In this document: piece after piece, positions 51,043 through 62,783 of the stretch
Layout of the letters: the number at the start of each line of letters is the position of its first letter
How positions within the stretch are numbered: the stretch's first letter is position 1
Program-made: the position numbers and the translations under genes
Notes under the pieces: model-generated
Seen by the model: only the letters and a program-made list of their open reading frames with translations
What the model was told of the DNA's origin: nothing
Database searches by the model: none
NCBI RefSeq assembly: GCF_000814905.1
Contig: NZ_JXAG01000020.1
Span: 1-64,000 of the forward strand
Origin: Enterobacter sp. Bisph1
GTDB taxonomy: Bacteria > Pseudomonadota > Gammaproteobacteria > Enterobacterales > Enterobacteriaceae
Direction of reading: 5' to 3'
DNA length: 64,000 bases

Positions 51043-51051
51043 TGTGGATAA
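51043..51051 (-). promoter_or_regulatory. DnaA box upstream of mioC
   Basis: TGTGGATAA (TTATCCACA on the minus strand) between mioC and asnC. In E. coli a box in the mioC promoter couples transcription near oriC to DnaA level. Confidence 0.75.
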
Positions 51052-51072
51052 TATGGGTATTGTTTGCGGATG

Positions 51073-51092
51073 AAAACGCCCGGTTAAGGGCG
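51073..51092 (-). terminator. Terminator overlapping the asnC stop
   Basis: On the minus strand CGCCC and GGGCG arms around TTAACC are followed by TTTTC. The stem contains the asnC stop codon. Confidence 0.55.
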
Positions 51093-51542
51093 GATGGTAC
51101 GCATGATCGGGTTTTGCAGGGAGATCAATGTCTCTGTGGATTGGATTTCATCAATGGTTTGGATCTTGTTGATAAGTACCTGCTGCAGGGCGTCGATCGA
51201 ACGGCACATTACCTTAATAAAGATACTGTAGTGGCCGGTGGTGTAATAGGCCTCGGTTACCTCTTCGAGGCTTTCGAGTTTCGCCAGCGCCGAGGGGTAA
51301 TCTTTCGCGCTTTTCAAAATAATGCCGATAAAACAGCACACGTCGTAACCCAGCTGCTTTGGGCTGACGTCGATGCGGGCACCGGTGATGATGCCCGCTT
51401 GCTTCATCTTTTCTACGCGTACGTGAATGGTACCGGGGCTGACGCCAAACTGCTTAGCCAGTTCGGCATAGGCGGTACGCGCGTTGGCCATCAGTGCCTC
51501 GAGGATGCCGCGATCCAGATTATCGATCTGATAATTTTCCAT
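51084..51542 (-). CDS. asnC: Lrp-family regulator AsnC
   Basis: Activates asnA and responds to asparagine. 152 residues: helix-turn-helix at about 5-60 (LDRGILEALMANARTAYAELAKQFGVSPGTIHVRVEKM), then the RAM ligand domain (about 70-145). It is divergent from asnA over a 150-bp region that must hold both promoters. Confidence 0.96.
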   Translation of the reverse strand: MENYQIDNLDRGILEALMANARTAYAELAKQFGVSPGTIHVRVEKMKQAGIITGARIDVSPKQLGYDVCCFIGIILKSAKDYPSALAKLESLEEVTEAYYTTGHYSIFIKVMCRSIDALQQVLINKIQTIDEIQSTETLISLQNPIMRTIRP

Positions 51543-51692
51543 AGGGTTTTCTTATGAGTAATAACGATTCTGACTATTTTAGCCTGCTATTTTAACGGAT
51601 CAAAAGCGCTGACGGCTTTTTAATTGATGATTATTGAGTTACTGCGTTTTTTTGTTGCTTAATGAACAGCAACAGAACACAGGAGTTAAATA

Positions 51693-52685
51693 ATGAAAAC
51701 CGCTTACATCGCCAGACAGCGCCAGATTGCTTTCGTCAAATCCTTCTTCTCCCGCCAGCTGGAAGATAAATTGGGGCTGATTGAAGTTCAGGCACCGATC
51801 CTCAGCCGCGTCGGTGATGGCACCCAGGATAACCTGTCGGGTTGCGAAAAAGCGGTACAGGTCAATGTGAAAACCCTGCCGGAGGCGCGTTTTGAAGTGG
51901 TGCACTCGCTGGCCAAATGGAAACGTCAAACCCTCGGCCAGCATGATTTCAGCGCCGGGGAAGGCATCTACACGCATATGAAAGCCCTGCGTCCAGATGA
52001 AGATCGTCTCTCTTCTATTCACTCCGTGTATGTTGATCAGTGGGATTGGGAACGCGTGCTCGGCGACGATCAGCGCCAGCTGTCTAGCTTAAAAAGTACC
52101 GTTGAGGCGATTTGGTCGGGGATCAAAGCGACGGAAATGGCGGTGAGTGAAGCCTTCGATTTAACGCCGTTTCTGCCCGCGCAGATCCACTTTGTGCACA
52201 GCGAAACCCTGCTGCGTCGTTTCCCGGATCTTGATGCCAAAGGACGTGAGCGCGCGATTGCCAAAGAGCTGGGTGCGGTGTTCCTGATGGGCATTGGCGG
52301 TAAGCTGAGTGACGGTAAGCGTCATGATGTTCGCGCCCCGGATTATGATGACTGGAGCAGCATGGTGGAAGAGGGCTTTAGCGGGCTGAACGGCGATATC
52401 CTGGTGTGGAACCCGGTACTGGAAGATGCGCTGGAACTCTCTTCAATGGGCATTCGCGTTGATGCTGCGGCCTTAAAACGTCAGTTAACGCTGACCGGCG
52501 ATGAAGAGCGCTTACAGCTGGAGTGGCACCAGGCGCTGCTGCGCGGTGAGATGCCGCAAACCATCGGCGGCGGTATTGGTCAATCCCGTCTGACGATGCT
52601 GCTGCTGCAGTTGCCGCATATTGGCCAGGTGCAATGCGGCGTGTGGCCTGCGCAGGTGCGTGAGCAGGTTTCCGGCCTGCTTTAA
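51693..52685 (+). CDS. asnA: Aspartate-ammonia ligase (asparagine synthetase A)
   Basis: Makes asparagine from aspartate, ammonia and ATP. 330 residues as in E. coli, with an aminoacyl-tRNA-synthetase-like fold. It starts [19 protein letters not shown] with AGGAG upstream and ends [21 protein letters not shown], carrying the class II motif 3-like arginine. Its stop overlaps the end of viaA by 3 bases. Confidence 0.98.
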   Translation: MKTAYIARQRQIAFVKSFFSRQLEDKLGLIEVQAPILSRVGDGTQDNLSGCEKAVQVNVKTLPEARFEVVHSLAKWKRQTLGQHDFSAGEGIYTHMKALRPDEDRLSSIHSVYVDQWDWERVLGDDQRQLSSLKSTVEAIWSGIKATEMAVSEAFDLTPFLPAQIHFVHSETLLRRFPDLDAKGRERAIAKELGAVFLMGIGGKLSDGKRHDVRAPDYDDWSSMVEEGFSGLNGDILVWNPVLEDALELSSMGIRVDAAALKRQLTLTGDEERLQLEWHQALLRGEMPQTIGGGIGQSRLTMLLLQLPHIGQVQCGVWPAQVREQVSGLL

Positions 52686-54133
52686 CGTCGCCAGCGGCGT
52701 AACAGGCGGCTGCGCATCCCGGTATCGAAACGCCAGATATGATCAAATATGCGCATGATGCCGGGTTTGCCGTGAGAAGACATGGCAACGGCGTGAAAAC
52801 GGTGTTGATGAAGCTGCTGCAGCGTCTTTATCTGGCTCACCACATCGTCCGGCAGACGCTGGGCGATGAAATCTGAAATCACTACCGCGTCGGCGTCATA
52901 CCACTCTCCACCCTGCATCCGTTCAACGATAGCGCGAAAGCAGCTTGCCAGATCGGTGCCGCCGCGAAAACGCTGGCTGAGAAAGCGGATCGCCTGCTCC
53001 AGCCCCTGTGCGCTGGTTAGTTCATAACGCACCACTTCGCTGGAGAACAGCATAATAAAGCAGCGTCGTTTATCCGCCAGCGCAACGCGCATCAGCGCCA
53101 GACAGAAGGCTTTTGCGCACTGCTCATTAAAGCCGCCCATCGAACCCGAGGTATCGACACAGACAATAAACGGCCCGCGCGGCTGCTCATCAAAATCCTG
53201 ATGCACCACCGGGCGTTCGGTCACTTTTTCCCGCCAGGCGTCACCGTGCAGACGGTAGGTTAGTAGCTGTTTTTCCACCAGCCGCCGGTAAAACTCGTAC
53301 TCCAGCTCGGTGATACCCAGGGTTGCCAGCTCCGGGGGCAACAAGCGCAGAATATCGTCGCTCTGATGTAAGCCATCAACCTGCTCCGGAACGATGGCCG
53401 GTTCGCGCACCAGCGTACGGAAGGTTTCCATCGGCGCATCTTTTCGCGGCACCGATCTCGCTTCCCGCGAACGGCCAAGCTGCTCGGCAAGCTGGCGCAG
53501 TTCCGGCTGCTCTTGCAGGAAATCGCCATACTTAACGATAAGCTGGTAATCACCGCGTTTTAGCTGCCCGGCGCTCATATCCCACAGCCGTCCGGCGGCA
53601 TTTTCATTCTCAATCAGTACCGGTTCTAGCTGGCCGCTCAGGGTCATGCGTTCCTGCACTTCACTGAGTAATTGCTCGCGCTCTTCTTCCAGTAGCTGCT
53701 GATTTAAAGCGGTGGTTTGCACCACCAGGCTCAGGCGCCAGCGCTGTAAAAACAGCGTATGCAGGGCCGGGGTGAGAACCGGGTTATCCGTTACCATTTG
53801 CCGCGCCTGGGCGGCGAAAGGGGAGTGCAGCTTATCCAGCAGGGCGAGGATTTGCGGCAGTTGCACGGTGAACTGTGAGGTGGAAAGCAGCTGGTTTTGC
53901 TGGTAGCTCAGCACCTCTTGCGCCAGCTCCGGCGGCACTTCGGACTCTTGCAGATGCTTTTTTAGCGCTGCGCGCCAGCGCGGAATATCGTCGGTAAGGG
54001 CATGTTTAAGTTTGGGGAATTTTTCAAAAAACAGCGCCAGCTGCGGTGAGGCCAGCAGGAGAACGATCAGCTCATCCACCAGCGCCTCTTCGCTAATGGT
54101 GAGCATCACATTCAGGGTATCCAGCGTTAACAT
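52682..54133 (-). CDS. viaA: VWA-domain protein ViaA
   Basis: Partner of the MoxR ATPase RavA, linked to aminoglycoside sensitivity and respiratory complexes. 483 residues as in E. coli. The N-terminal half is helical; the C-terminal von Willebrand A domain carries the metal site [10 protein letters not shown] (about 326-335) and DAVVISDF. It is translated after ravA with a 7-base overlap. Confidence 0.96.
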   Translation of the reverse strand: MLTLDTLNVMLTISEEALVDELIVLLLASPQLALFFEKFPKLKHALTDDIPRWRAALKKHLQESEVPPELAQEVLSYQQNQLLSTSQFTVQLPQILALLDKLHSPFAAQARQMVTDNPVLTPALHTLFLQRWRLSLVVQTTALNQQLLEEEREQLLSEVQERMTLSGQLEPVLIENENAAGRLWDMSAGQLKRGDYQLIVKYGDFLQEQPELRQLAEQLGRSREARSVPRKDAPMETFRTLVREPAIVPEQVDGLHQSDDILRLLPPELATLGITELEYEFYRRLVEKQLLTYRLHGDAWREKVTERPVVHQDFDEQPRGPFIVCVDTSGSMGGFNEQCAKAFCLALMRVALADKRRCFIMLFSSEVVRYELTSAQGLEQAIRFLSQRFRGGTDLASCFRAIVERMQGGEWYDADAVVISDFIAQRLPDDVVSQIKTLQQLHQHRFHAVAMSSHGKPGIMRIFDHIWRFDTGMRSRLLRRWRR

Positions 54134-55626
54134 TGCCGCGCCTGTTGGATTTGCGCTCGGACATCCTGCAGGCTGGCTTCAATGCGGCCTAACCAGTCGG
54201 CAGGGATAAACAAACATTTCTGCTGTTCACTAAAGCGGGTGTGCTGCTGATGCCAGGTATTATCAAGGGCTTCCAGCTCTTGTTTGATCTCTTCCGGCAC
54301 GTTTTCCGTAGTGGCGGAACCCGGCAGCGCGAGGCGCGATCCCTGCAGGCTGACATCGCGGATCAGCAGATGCAGGCTGGTATCCACTTCCAGATTAAGC
54401 ACCTGGGCAAAGCCAATACCGTTGAGCTTGCCGCGGATCTCGCCGCCTTTTGCCAGCCACTGCGCCAGCGCGCTGCGCTCAATGGTGACGTGAATAACCT
54501 GTAGATCGTGCAGTTTTAACGGCTGCTGCAGTAACAGCGTCAGAATCGGATCCGTCAGCTCAGCGGGCAAATCATAATGGGGCCGGCGGCTAAACATTCC
54601 GCCCTGGCGGCTGACTTTGAGCGCCGTTTTATCGCTTTGCTGCTGCTGGAGCTGCAGATGCCGTTGTGAAATAGCGCTGAGGCGGGCAATCATCGATTGC
54701 TGTTGCCAGGCGTGCCCGGTCATCAATATTTCCAGCTGCTGCTGTAATAAACGCATGCCATCGGCGTCATGCCAGAGGCAATCTTTCAGCAAGATTAAAT
54801 CGATCGGCGCAACCGCATCACGGCCGCTGAAAAAGGCGCTGGACTGCAATAAACGGATCGCTTTTTTCCAGCGGCGGTCAGAAACATAGGGCGCGTTTGG
54901 CAGCGCATCCAGCTGCTGGCGCAGCGTATAGATAAGCTCAAAGACATTATCCGGCAGTTTGATTTTACCGATCTCCACTTGCCAGCTGGCATACTCTTCG
55001 TCGGTGATTTGCAAATCATGGGGCACGGGATTGTCGTTTTCGTCTTGCTGGCTAATCAGCATCGAACGGAAGTTGCCTTTATCCTGCACTTTGTCCAGCC
55101 ACAGGCGAATCAGCATGCGGTCATACAGTGCTTCAAGGCTGCTGTCCGCTTCCGGCAGTTCGTTTGAAGCCGCCACCAGCAGACGCATCGGGATCTTCTC
55201 TTCACTGGCACCATTACGAAAGCGCCGTTCGTTAATGGCGGTCAGCAGGGTGTTCAAAATGGCCGGACCGGCTTTCCAGATCTCATCCAGAAAAACAATT
55301 TCCGCTTCCGGTAAATAGCCGCTGGTTAAACGCTCATAGCGTCCTTCATCTTTTAGCGCCTGAATAGACAGCGGGCCAAACACCTCTTCCGGCGTCGAGA
55401 AACGGGTCATCAGGTATTCGAAAGCACGGGCGCGTTTGAAGGCAAATTTCAACCGGCGGGCGATTAAGCTTTTGGCAATGCCCGGCGGGCCCAAAAGAAA
55501 CACGCTTTCGCCGCTTAGTGCGGCCAGCAGACAGAGGCGAATAGCATGGCTACGCTCAAAAAGCCCTTTTTCCAGCGCGCTGCTTAAGCGGGAAATTCTT
55601 TCTGCTAATAAATGTGTGTGCGCCAT
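54127..55626 (-). CDS. ravA: MoxR-family AAA+ ATPase RavA
   Basis: A hexameric AAA+ ATPase that binds the lysine decarboxylase LdcI and works with ViaA. 499 residues. Walker A is GPPGIAKS (about 46-53), Walker [13 protein letters not shown]; the AAA+ part (to about 300) is followed by the discontinuous LARA domain that binds LdcI. The start at 55626 gives [14 protein letters not shown]; the frame is open 68 codons further up but without homology. Confidence 0.96.
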   Translation of the reverse strand: MAHTHLLAERISRLSSALEKGLFERSHAIRLCLLAALSGESVFLLGPPGIAKSLIARRLKFAFKRARAFEYLMTRFSTPEEVFGPLSIQALKDEGRYERLTSGYLPEAEIVFLDEIWKAGPAILNTLLTAINERRFRNGASEEKIPMRLLVAASNELPEADSSLEALYDRMLIRLWLDKVQDKGNFRSMLISQQDENDNPVPHDLQITDEEYASWQVEIGKIKLPDNVFELIYTLRQQLDALPNAPYVSDRRWKKAIRLLQSSAFFSGRDAVAPIDLILLKDCLWHDADGMRLLQQQLEILMTGHAWQQQSMIARLSAISQRHLQLQQQQSDKTALKVSRQGGMFSRRPHYDLPAELTDPILTLLLQQPLKLHDLQVIHVTIERSALAQWLAKGGEIRGKLNGIGFAQVLNLEVDTSLHLLIRDVSLQGSRLALPGSATTENVPEEIKQELEALDNTWHQQHTRFSEQQKCLFIPADWLGRIEASLQDVRAQIQQARQC

Positions 55627-55849
55627 AATAGATTTGCGTCCTTTCGCCGCGTTATCCGGCTTGAAAAAGCGAGTATAGACGTTCCTGAAAGTGCTTGTAA
55701 TAGACTGAAGAACGGCTTTATTTTCTTTATGGCCGATTAACGTGGCCGCATTTAGGGGTACGATTTCACAAATAATCGTGCATACTGTGCGCTTTTCGTG
55801 GGCCAAGGGACTAAGCACACATTGTTGCATTCAATCAAAAGATTAGTCT

Positions 55850-57718
55850 ATGAGCACTGATAATAAGCAATCATTACCCGCTGTTACGCTTGCGGCGATT
55901 GGCGTTGTCTACGGGGATATCGGTACCAGCCCGCTTTATACACTCCGTGAATGTTTGTCCGGTCAGTTTGGTTTTGGCGTTGAGCGCGATGCCGTATTCG
56001 GCTTTTTGTCGCTCATCTTCTGGCTACTGATTTTCGTTGTTTCCATTAAGTATCTGACGTTTGTCATGCGGGCGGATAACGCCGGTGAAGGCGGGATCTT
56101 AACCCTGATGTCGCTGGCCGGGCGCAATACCTCCGCCAGGATGACGTCGGTGCTGGTGATTATGGGGTTGATTGGCGGCAGCTTCTTCTACGGTGAAGTG
56201 GTCATAACGCCCGCCATTTCGGTGATGTCGGCGATAGAAGGTCTCGAAATCGTCGCCCCTTCACTTGATACGTGGATTGTCCCCCTCTCAATAGCGGTCT
56301 TAACCCTGCTGTTTGCGATCCAGAAACATGGCACCGGGCTGGTGGGTAAGCTGTTTGCACCCATTATGCTGGCGTGGTTTTTGATTCTCGCCGTGCTGGG
56401 TCTGCGCAGCATTATTGATAACCCGGAAGTGTTGCAGGCGCTGAACCCAATGTGGGCGGTGAATTTCTTCCTGCAATATAAAGCGGTCTCTTTTGTGGCG
56501 CTGGGCGCGGTCGTGCTTTCCATCACCGGGGTAGAAGCGTTATATGCCGATATGGGTCACTTTGGTAAGCTGCCGATCCGCGTGGCCTGGTTTACTGTTG
56601 TGCTGCCGTCGCTGGTGCTGAACTACTTTGGCCAGGGCGCGTTGCTGTTGAAAACCCCGGAAGCGATTAAGAACCCCTTCTTCCTGCTCGCACCGGAGTG
56701 GGCGCTAATCCCGATGTTGATCATTGCGACGCTGGCGACGGTTATCGCCTCGCAGGCGGTTATCTCCGGCGTCTTTTCCCTGACGCGCCAGGCGGTACGT
56801 CTGGGCTATCTTGCGCCGATGCGTATCATCCATACTTCCGAACGTGAATCCGGGCAAATCTATATTCCTTTTATTAACTGGCTGCTCTATTTCGCCGTGG
56901 TACTGGTTATTGTTAGCTTCGAACACTCCAGCAACCTGGCAGCGGCGTACGGCATCGCGGTTACCGGCACCATGGTGCTGACCTCGATTCTCTCGACCAC
57001 CGTGGCGCGTAAAAACTGGCACTGGAATAAAGTGCTGGTGGGTCTGATTTTGGTGTTCTTCCTCTCATTCGATGTGCCGCTGTTCTCGGCGAACCTCGAC
57101 AAAATCCTTTCTGGTGGCTGGTTGCCGTTAACCCTCGGGTTAGTGATGTTCCTGGTGATGACCACCTGGAAGAGCGAACGTTTCCGCCTGCTGCGCCGTA
57201 TGCATGAACACGGCAATTCACTGGAAGCAATGATTGCGTCCCTGGAGAAATCGCCGCCGGTGCGCGTACCGGGTACGGCGGTGTATATGTCCCGTGCGCT
57301 GAATGTTATTCCGTTCGCCATGATGCACAATCTCAAGCACAACAAAGTGCTGCATGAGCGTGTGATCCTGTTAACGCTACGCACGGAAGATGCGCCATAC
57401 GTGCACAATGTGCGCCGGGTGCAGATTGAGCAGCTGTCGCCGACGTTCTGGCGCGTGGTCGCGAGCTACGGCTGGCGCGAAACGCCTAACGTGGAAGAGG
57501 TGTTCCACCGCTGCGGCCTTGAAGGGCTTAATTGTCGGATGATGGAAACCTCGTTCTTTATGTCTCACGAGTCGTTAATTGTCGGCAGACGGCCCTGGTA
57601 TCTGCGCCTGCGCGGTAAGCTCTATCTGGTACTGCAACGCAATGCGCTGCGCGCGCCTGACCAGTTTGAGATCCCGCCAAACCGGGTAATAGAACTCGGA
57701 ACGCAGGTCGAAATTTAA
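55850..57718 (+). CDS. kup: Low-affinity potassium transporter Kup
   Basis: A K+/H+ symporter of the KUP family; 622 residues, as in E. coli. Twelve membrane helices cover about 15-455, starting with the signature [15 protein letters not shown]; a cytoplasmic C-terminal domain follows. Divergent from ravA. Confidence 0.97.
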   Translation: MSTDNKQSLPAVTLAAIGVVYGDIGTSPLYTLRECLSGQFGFGVERDAVFGFLSLIFWLLIFVVSIKYLTFVMRADNAGEGGILTLMSLAGRNTSARMTSVLVIMGLIGGSFFYGEVVITPAISVMSAIEGLEIVAPSLDTWIVPLSIAVLTLLFAIQKHGTGLVGKLFAPIMLAWFLILAVLGLRSIIDNPEVLQALNPMWAVNFFLQYKAVSFVALGAVVLSITGVEALYADMGHFGKLPIRVAWFTVVLPSLVLNYFGQGALLLKTPEAIKNPFFLLAPEWALIPMLIIATLATVIASQAVISGVFSLTRQAVRLGYLAPMRIIHTSERESGQIYIPFINWLLYFAVVLVIVSFEHSSNLAAAYGIAVTGTMVLTSILSTTVARKNWHWNKVLVGLILVFFLSFDVPLFSANLDKILSGGWLPLTLGLVMFLVMTTWKSERFRLLRRMHEHGNSLEAMIASLEKSPPVRVPGTAVYMSRALNVIPFAMMHNLKHNKVLHERVILLTLRTEDAPYVHNVRRVQIEQLSPTFWRVVASYGWRETPNVEEVFHRCGLEGLNCRMMETSFFMSHESLIVGRRPWYLRLRGKLYLVLQRNALRAPDQFEIPPNRVIELGTQVEI

Positions 57719-57726
57719 TGCTTATT

Positions 57727-57750
57727 AACCCCTCTTAATGAGGGGTTTTT
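57727..57750 (+). terminator. kup terminator
   Basis: AACCCCTC and GAGGGGTT arms with a short TTAAT loop, followed by TTTTT, begin 8 bases after the kup stop. Confidence 0.88.
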
Positions 57751-57811
57751 ATTATAAAATCCTGTCGATTTACGATAATTTAGCAAAGCTGTTTTTTTCA
57801 CCGTTTCGACA

Positions 57812-57826
57812 AGCGAAACGTTTCGA
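57812..57826. promoter_or_regulatory. RbsR-type operator, distal
   Basis: AGCGAAACGTTTCGA: a LacI-family palindrome centred on AACGTT, about 100 bases upstream of rbsD. Confidence 0.65.
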
Positions 57827-57891
57827 TATCGATCACATTTCTGCAACGGCACGATGGTTTTCTGCACATTCTTCGTACTACACTCGTCGTT

Positions 57892-57907
57892 AGCGAAACG
57901 TTTCGCT
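57892..57907. promoter_or_regulatory. RbsR operator, proximal
   Basis: AGCGAAACGTTTCGCT is a perfect 16-bp palindrome ending 15 bases before the rbsD ATG. E. coli RbsR binds the same kind of site at the rbs promoter; a copy 80 bases upstream could allow looping. Confidence 0.8.
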
Positions 57908-57922
57908 GATGGAGCATAAAAA

Positions 57923-58342
57923 ATGAAAAAAGGTCGTGTGCTTAACGCTGATATCTCGTCAGTCATCTCTCGTCTTGGTCATACCGATACGCTGGTGGTA
58001 TGCGATGCCGGGTTGCCGGTGCCGTGTAATACCCAACGCATTGATATGGCATTAACCCAGGGCGTACCTTCCTTTATGCAGGTTGTGGAAGTGGTGACGG
58101 CGGAAATGCAGGTTGAGTCCGCGATTATCGCGTCGGAAATTAAGCAGCATAATCCGCAGCTCCATGAAACGTTGCTCAAGCATCTTGAGCAGCTGCAAAA
58201 ACACCAGGGAAATACCATCGATGTGCGGTACGTTACGCACGAGCAGTTCAAAATAAAGACCGCGGACAGTCATGCGGTCATTCGCAGCGGGGAGTGTTCC
58301 CCGTTTGCGAATATCATTCTCTGTGCTGGCGTCACCTTCTGA
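57923..58342 (+). CDS. rbsD: D-ribose pyranase RbsD
   Basis: Interconverts beta-pyranose and beta-furanose forms of ribose so that RbsK can use it. 139 residues; the catalytic His20 is present in [11 protein letters not shown], and the C-terminus ends [11 protein letters not shown], which builds the decamer. First gene of rbsDACBKR. Confidence 0.97.
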   Translation: MKKGRVLNADISSVISRLGHTDTLVVCDAGLPVPCNTQRIDMALTQGVPSFMQVVEVVTAEMQVESAIIASEIKQHNPQLHETLLKHLEQLQKHQGNTIDVRYVTHEQFKIKTADSHAVIRSGECSPFANIILCAGVTF

Positions 58343-58349
58343 GGCCATC

Positions 58350-59855
58350 ATGGACGCATTATTACAACTCAAAGGCATCGATAAAGCCTTCCCCGGCGTA
58401 AAAGCCCTTTCCGGTGCCGCGCTAAACGTTTATCCCGGCCGCGTCATGGCGCTGGTGGGGGAAAACGGCGCCGGCAAATCGACCATGATGAAAGTGCTGA
58501 CGGGGATCTACAGCCGTGACGCCGGATCGCTGTTGTGGCTGGGTAAAGAGACCACCTTTAGCGGACCGAAATCCTCCCAGGAAGCCGGTATCGGCATTAT
58601 TCATCAGGAACTCAACCTCATACCGCAGCTGAGCATCGCCGAGAACATCTTTCTTGGCCGTGAATTTGTGAACCGCTTTGGCAAAATAGACTGGAAAAAG
58701 ATGTATGCCGAGGCCGATACGCTGCTGGCGAAACTCAATCTGCGCTTTAAGAGTGACCGGCTGGTGGGTGATCTGTCGATTGGCGATCAGCAGATGGTCG
58801 AAATCGCCAAAGTGATGAGCTATGAATCGCAGGTCATCATTATGGATGAACCAACGGATGCCCTGACCGATACCGAAACCGAGTCGCTGTTTCGCGTGAT
58901 CCGCGAGCTGAAAACCCAGGGGCGCGGCATTGTCTATATCTCCCACCGAATGAAAGAGATCTTCGAGATTTGCGATGATGTGACGGTTTTTCGCGACGGA
59001 CAATTTATTGCCGAGCGCGAAGTGGCGACGCTCACCGAAGATACGCTGATCGAAATGATGGTCGGCCGTAAACTGGAAGATCAATATCCGCGTCTGGATA
59101 AAGCGCCGGGCGAGGTTCGCCTCACCGTAGATAAGCTGTGTGGGCCGGGCGTGGAAAACGTCAGCTTCACGCTGCGTCAGGGTGAAATTCTGGGCGTGGC
59201 CGGGCTGATGGGCGCGGGCCGCACCGAGCTAATGAAAGTGCTGTATGGCGCGCTGCCGCGTACCAGCGGCTATGTAACTCTCGACGGCCATGAAGTGATC
59301 ACTCGCTCGCCGCAGGACGGGCTGGCGAATGGCATTGTCTATATTTCCGAAGATCGTAAGCGTGACGGGCTGGTGCTCGGCATGTCGGTTAAAGAGAACA
59401 TGTCGCTGACGGCGCTGCGCTACTTCAGCCATGCGGGCGGCAGGCTGAAACACAAAGATGAACAGCAGGCGGTAAGTGATTTTATCCGTCTGTTTAATGT
59501 CAAAACGCCGTCGATGGAGCAGGCGATTGGTTTGCTCTCCGGCGGCAATCAGCAAAAAGTCGCCATTGCGCGCGGGCTAATGACGCGCCCGAAAGTCCTG
59601 ATCCTTGACGAACCGACCCGTGGCGTCGATGTTGGGGCGAAGAAAGAGATTTATCAGCTAATTAACCAATTTAAGGCCGATGGCCTGAGCATCATTCTTG
59701 TCTCCTCCGAAATGCCGGAAGTGTTGGGCATGAGCGATCGCATTATGGTGATGCATGAAGGGCATCTCGGCGGTGAGTTCACGCGCGAGCAGGCCACTCA
59801 GGAAGTGTTGATGGCTGCCGCAGTTGGCAAGCTTAACCGTGTGAATCAGGAGTAA
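58350..59855 (+). CDS. rbsA: Ribose ABC transporter ATP-binding protein RbsA
   Basis: A fused pair of ATPase domains that powers ribose import; 501 residues as in E. coli. The first domain has [14 protein letters not shown] and [13 protein letters not shown]; the second domain lacks the canonical Walker A Lys but has [15 protein letters not shown] and [13 protein letters not shown]. The ATG at 58350 ([16 protein letters not shown]) is used; 26 upstream in-frame codons lie inside rbsD. Confidence 0.97.
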   Translation: MDALLQLKGIDKAFPGVKALSGAALNVYPGRVMALVGENGAGKSTMMKVLTGIYSRDAGSLLWLGKETTFSGPKSSQEAGIGIIHQELNLIPQLSIAENIFLGREFVNRFGKIDWKKMYAEADTLLAKLNLRFKSDRLVGDLSIGDQQMVEIAKVMSYESQVIIMDEPTDALTDTETESLFRVIRELKTQGRGIVYISHRMKEIFEICDDVTVFRDGQFIAEREVATLTEDTLIEMMVGRKLEDQYPRLDKAPGEVRLTVDKLCGPGVENVSFTLRQGEILGVAGLMGAGRTELMKVLYGALPRTSGYVTLDGHEVITRSPQDGLANGIVYISEDRKRDGLVLGMSVKENMSLTALRYFSHAGGRLKHKDEQQAVSDFIRLFNVKTPSMEQAIGLLSGGNQQKVAIARGLMTRPKVLILDEPTRGVDVGAKKEIYQLINQFKADGLSIILVSSEMPEVLGMSDRIMVMHEGHLGGEFTREQATQEVLMAAAVGKLNRVNQE

Positions 59856-59860
59856 AAAAG

Positions 59861-60826
59861 ATGACTACCCAGGCTGTTGCTGGTCGCCGATATTTCACCA
59901 AAGCATGGTTGATGGAACAAAAATCGTTGATTGCCCTGCTGGTGCTGATTGCGATTGTGTCGACCATGAGCCCCAACTTTTTTACCGTTAATAACCTGTT
60001 GAATATCCTGCAACAGACCTCCGTTAACGCCATTATGGCGGTCGGTATGACGCTGGTAATTTTAACCTCCGGCATCGATCTTTCCGTCGGTTCGTTGCTG
60101 GCGCTGACCGGCGCGGTTGCCGCCTCGCTGGTGGGTATGGAAGTTAACGCGCTAGTGGCGGTTGTCGGTGCGCTGGCGCTGGGCGCGGCAATTGGAGCGC
60201 TAACCGGGACGATTGTCGCAAAAGGCCGCGTGCAGGCGTTTATCGCCACGCTGGTGATGATGCTGCTGCTGCGCGGTGTGACGCTGGTTTACACCAACGG
60301 TAGCCCGATTAATACCGGCTTTAACGATAACGCCGATCTCTTTGGCTGGTTTGGGATTGGCCGTCCGTTCGGCATTCCGACGCCGGTGTGGTTGATGGCA
60401 GTAGTATTTATCGCCGCGTGGTATCTGTTGCATCATACCCGTTTAGGCCGTTATATCTATGCGTTAGGCGGTAACGAGTCGGCAACGCGCTTGTCTGGTA
60501 TTAGCGTCGATAAAGTCAAAGTTATCGTTTACTCCCTGTGCGGCCTTCTGGCCTCGCTGGCGGGCATTATTGAAGTGGCGCGTCTCTCCTCGGCGCAACC
60601 TACTGCGGGCGCCGGTTATGAACTGGACGCTATCGCTGCGGTTGTACTGGGCGGGACCAGCCTCGCGGGCGGCAAAGGGCGTATCGTCGGGACCTTAATC
60701 GGCGCACTGATCCTTGGCTTCCTCAATAATGGATTGAATTTGTTGAGCGTCTCCTCTTATTACCAGATGATCGTTAAAGCAGTGGTTATTCTGCTTGCGG
60801 TGCTGGTAGATAACAAAAAGCAGTAA
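59861..60826 (+). CDS. rbsC: Ribose ABC transporter permease RbsC
   Basis: The membrane subunit of the ribose importer; 321 residues with about ten helices. The family motif [19 protein letters not shown] is present. Five bases separate it from rbsA. Confidence 0.97.
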   Translation: MTTQAVAGRRYFTKAWLMEQKSLIALLVLIAIVSTMSPNFFTVNNLLNILQQTSVNAIMAVGMTLVILTSGIDLSVGSLLALTGAVAASLVGMEVNALVAVVGALALGAAIGALTGTIVAKGRVQAFIATLVMMLLLRGVTLVYTNGSPINTGFNDNADLFGWFGIGRPFGIPTPVWLMAVVFIAAWYLLHHTRLGRYIYALGGNESATRLSGISVDKVKVIVYSLCGLLASLAGIIEVARLSSAQPTAGAGYELDAIAAVVLGGTSLAGGKGRIVGTLIGALILGFLNNGLNLLSVSSYYQMIVKAVVILLAVLVDNKKQ

Positions 60827-60852
60827 TTACCTACCCAACAGGACTCATGAAA

Positions 60853-61743
60853 ATGAACATGAAAAAACTGGCCACTCTGGTTTCTGCTGTTGCACTGAGC
60901 GCCACCGTAAGCGCAAACGCGATGGCGAAGGACTCTATTGCTCTGGTGATCTCTACGCTGAATAACCCGTTCTTTGTTTCCCTGAAAGAGGGCGCGCAGA
61001 AAGAAGCGGACAAACTGGGTTACGACCTGGTGGTGCTGGATTCACAAAACAACCCGGCAAAAGAGCTGGCGAACGTGCAGGATCTGACCGTACGCGGAAC
61101 CAAACTGCTGCTGATTAACCCAACAGATTCCGACGCGGTGGGTAACGCTATCAAAATGGCAAACCAGGCGAAAATCCCGGTTATCACACTGGACCGCGTA
61201 GCGAGCAGTGGCGAAGTGGTGAGCCATATTGCTTCTGATAACGTCCTCGGTGGCAAAATCGCCGGCGATTACATTGCCAAGAAAGCGGGCGAAGGCGCGA
61301 AAGTGATTGAGCTGGCGGGTATTGCCGGAACATCTGCCGCCCGTGAACGTGGCGAAGGCTTCCAGCAAGCCGTTGCAGCGCACAAATTCAATGTACTGGC
61401 CAGCCAGCCTGCTGACTTCGACCGTACCAAAGGCCTGAACGTGATGCAGAACCTGCTGACCGCGCATCCGGATGTGCAGGCTGTCTTTGCACAGAACGAT
61501 GAAATGGCGCTGGGTGCGCTGCGCGCCCTGCAAACTGCCGGTAAATCTGATGTGATGGTGGTGGGCTTTGACGGCACGCCGGACGGCGTGAAAGCGGTTA
61601 ATGACGGTAAACTGGCGGCAACCGTCGCACAGCTGCCGGAGCAGATCGGCGCGAAAGGCGTCGATACCGCAGATAAAGTGCTGAAAGGTGAAAAAGTCTA
61701 CGCCAAAAACCCCGTTGACCTGAAACTGGTTATCAAGCAGTAA
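60853..61743 (+). CDS. rbsB: Periplasmic ribose-binding protein RbsB
   Basis: Binds ribose in the periplasm for transport and for Trg chemotaxis. 296 residues; a signal peptide ([22 protein letters not shown]) is cut before KDSIAL. Ribose contacts are in NNPFF, DSQNNP, and [12 protein letters not shown]. Three ATGs lie close together; 60853 is chosen because it gives the E. coli length and a 9-base spacing from AGGA. Confidence 0.96.
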   Translation: MNMKKLATLVSAVALSATVSANAMAKDSIALVISTLNNPFFVSLKEGAQKEADKLGYDLVVLDSQNNPAKELANVQDLTVRGTKLLLINPTDSDAVGNAIKMANQAKIPVITLDRVASSGEVVSHIASDNVLGGKIAGDYIAKKAGEGAKVIELAGIAGTSAARERGEGFQQAVAAHKFNVLASQPADFDRTKGLNVMQNLLTAHPDVQAVFAQNDEMALGALRALQTAGKSDVMVVGFDGTPDGVKAVNDGKLAATVAQLPEQIGAKGVDTADKVLKGEKVYAKNPVDLKLVIKQ

Positions 61744-61751
61744 CTCGTCAT

Positions 61752-61834
61752 TCTGGTGGAGGGCGCAGGCCTTCCACCTGAGGGATAATACATAAGAAAA
61801 GCATGGCACGCGCCACCAACAAGGTGGCGCATTT
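61752..61834 (+). other. Two hairpins between rbsB and rbsK
   Basis: GGTGGAGGG / CCTTCCACC (61755-61778 region) and the perfect GCGCCACC / GGTGGCGC (61810-61830) followed by ATTTT. They probably protect the rbsB message and lower expression of rbsK relative to the binding protein. Confidence 0.55.
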
Positions 61835-61850
61835 TACGGACAAGCTCATC

Positions 61851-62780
61851 ATGAAAACCGCAGGCAAACTCGTTGTCCTTGGCAGTATTAATGCCGATCA
61901 CATTCTTAACCTTGAGTCTTTTCCCACGCCCGGTGAAACCGTGACGGGCAGCCAGTATCAGGTCGCTTTTGGTGGTAAAGGGGCAAACCAGGCGGTTGCC
62001 GCCGGACGTAGCGGCGCGAATATTGCGTTTATCGCCTGTACCGGCGATGACGATACCGGCACGCGTGTACGCAAACAGCTTGCAAGCGACAATATTGATG
62101 TCGCTCCGGTTAGCGTCGTGGCGGGGGAATCCACCGGCGTAGCGCTGATTTTCGTTAATGGTGAAGGTGAGAATGTTATCGGCATTCATGCGGGAGCGAA
62201 TGCGGCGCTCTCCGTTGAACGTGTTAATGCGCAGCATGACCTGATTGCCCAGGCGGCTGCACTGTTAATGCAGCTGGAATCGCCGGTGGAAAGCGTACTG
62301 GCGGCGGCGCGCATTGCCCAGCAGAACAATACCATTGTGGCGCTGAATCCTGCGCCTGCTCGCGAACTGTCCGATGAACTGCTGGCGCTGGTGGATATCA
62401 TCACGCCGAATGAAACGGAAGCGGAAAAGCTTACCGGGATTAACGTCGCCAGTGACGAAGACGCCGCGCGCGCAGCGCACGTGCTGCACGGTAAAGGCAT
62501 TAAAACGGTGATCATTACCCTCGGTAGCCGCGGCGTATGGGCCAGCGTCAATGGCGAAGGGAAACGCGTAGCGGGTTTTAAAGTGAAAGCCATCGATACC
62601 ATTGCCGCCGGTGATACCTTTAACGGTGCGTTACTGACGGCACTGCTGGAAGAGAAACCGCTGGATGAGGCCATTCGTTTTGCTCATGCCGCCGCGGCGA
62701 TTGCCGTGACGCGTAAAGGGGCGCAACCGTCCGTGCCGTGGCGCAAAGAGATTGACGATTTTCTCGCTTTGCAGAGGTGA
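61851..62780 (+). CDS. rbsK: Ribokinase RbsK
   Basis: Phosphorylates ribose to ribose-5-phosphate; PfkB family, 309 residues. PfkB signatures are GGKGANQAVAAGRSG (about 40-54) and DTIAAGDTFNGALL with the catalytic Asp. The ATG at 61851 (MKTAGKLVVLGSINADH) is chosen by alignment; 16 upstream codons overlap a hairpin. Confidence 0.96.
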   Translation: MKTAGKLVVLGSINADHILNLESFPTPGETVTGSQYQVAFGGKGANQAVAAGRSGANIAFIACTGDDDTGTRVRKQLASDNIDVAPVSVVAGESTGVALIFVNGEGENVIGIHAGANAALSVERVNAQHDLIAQAAALLMQLESPVESVLAAARIAQQNNTIVALNPAPARELSDELLALVDIITPNETEAEKLTGINVASDEDAARAAHVLHGKGIKTVIITLGSRGVWASVNGEGKRVAGFKVKAIDTIAAGDTFNGALLTALLEEKPLDEAIRFAHAAAAIAVTRKGAQPSVPWRKEIDDFLALQR

Positions 62781-62783
62781 AAC

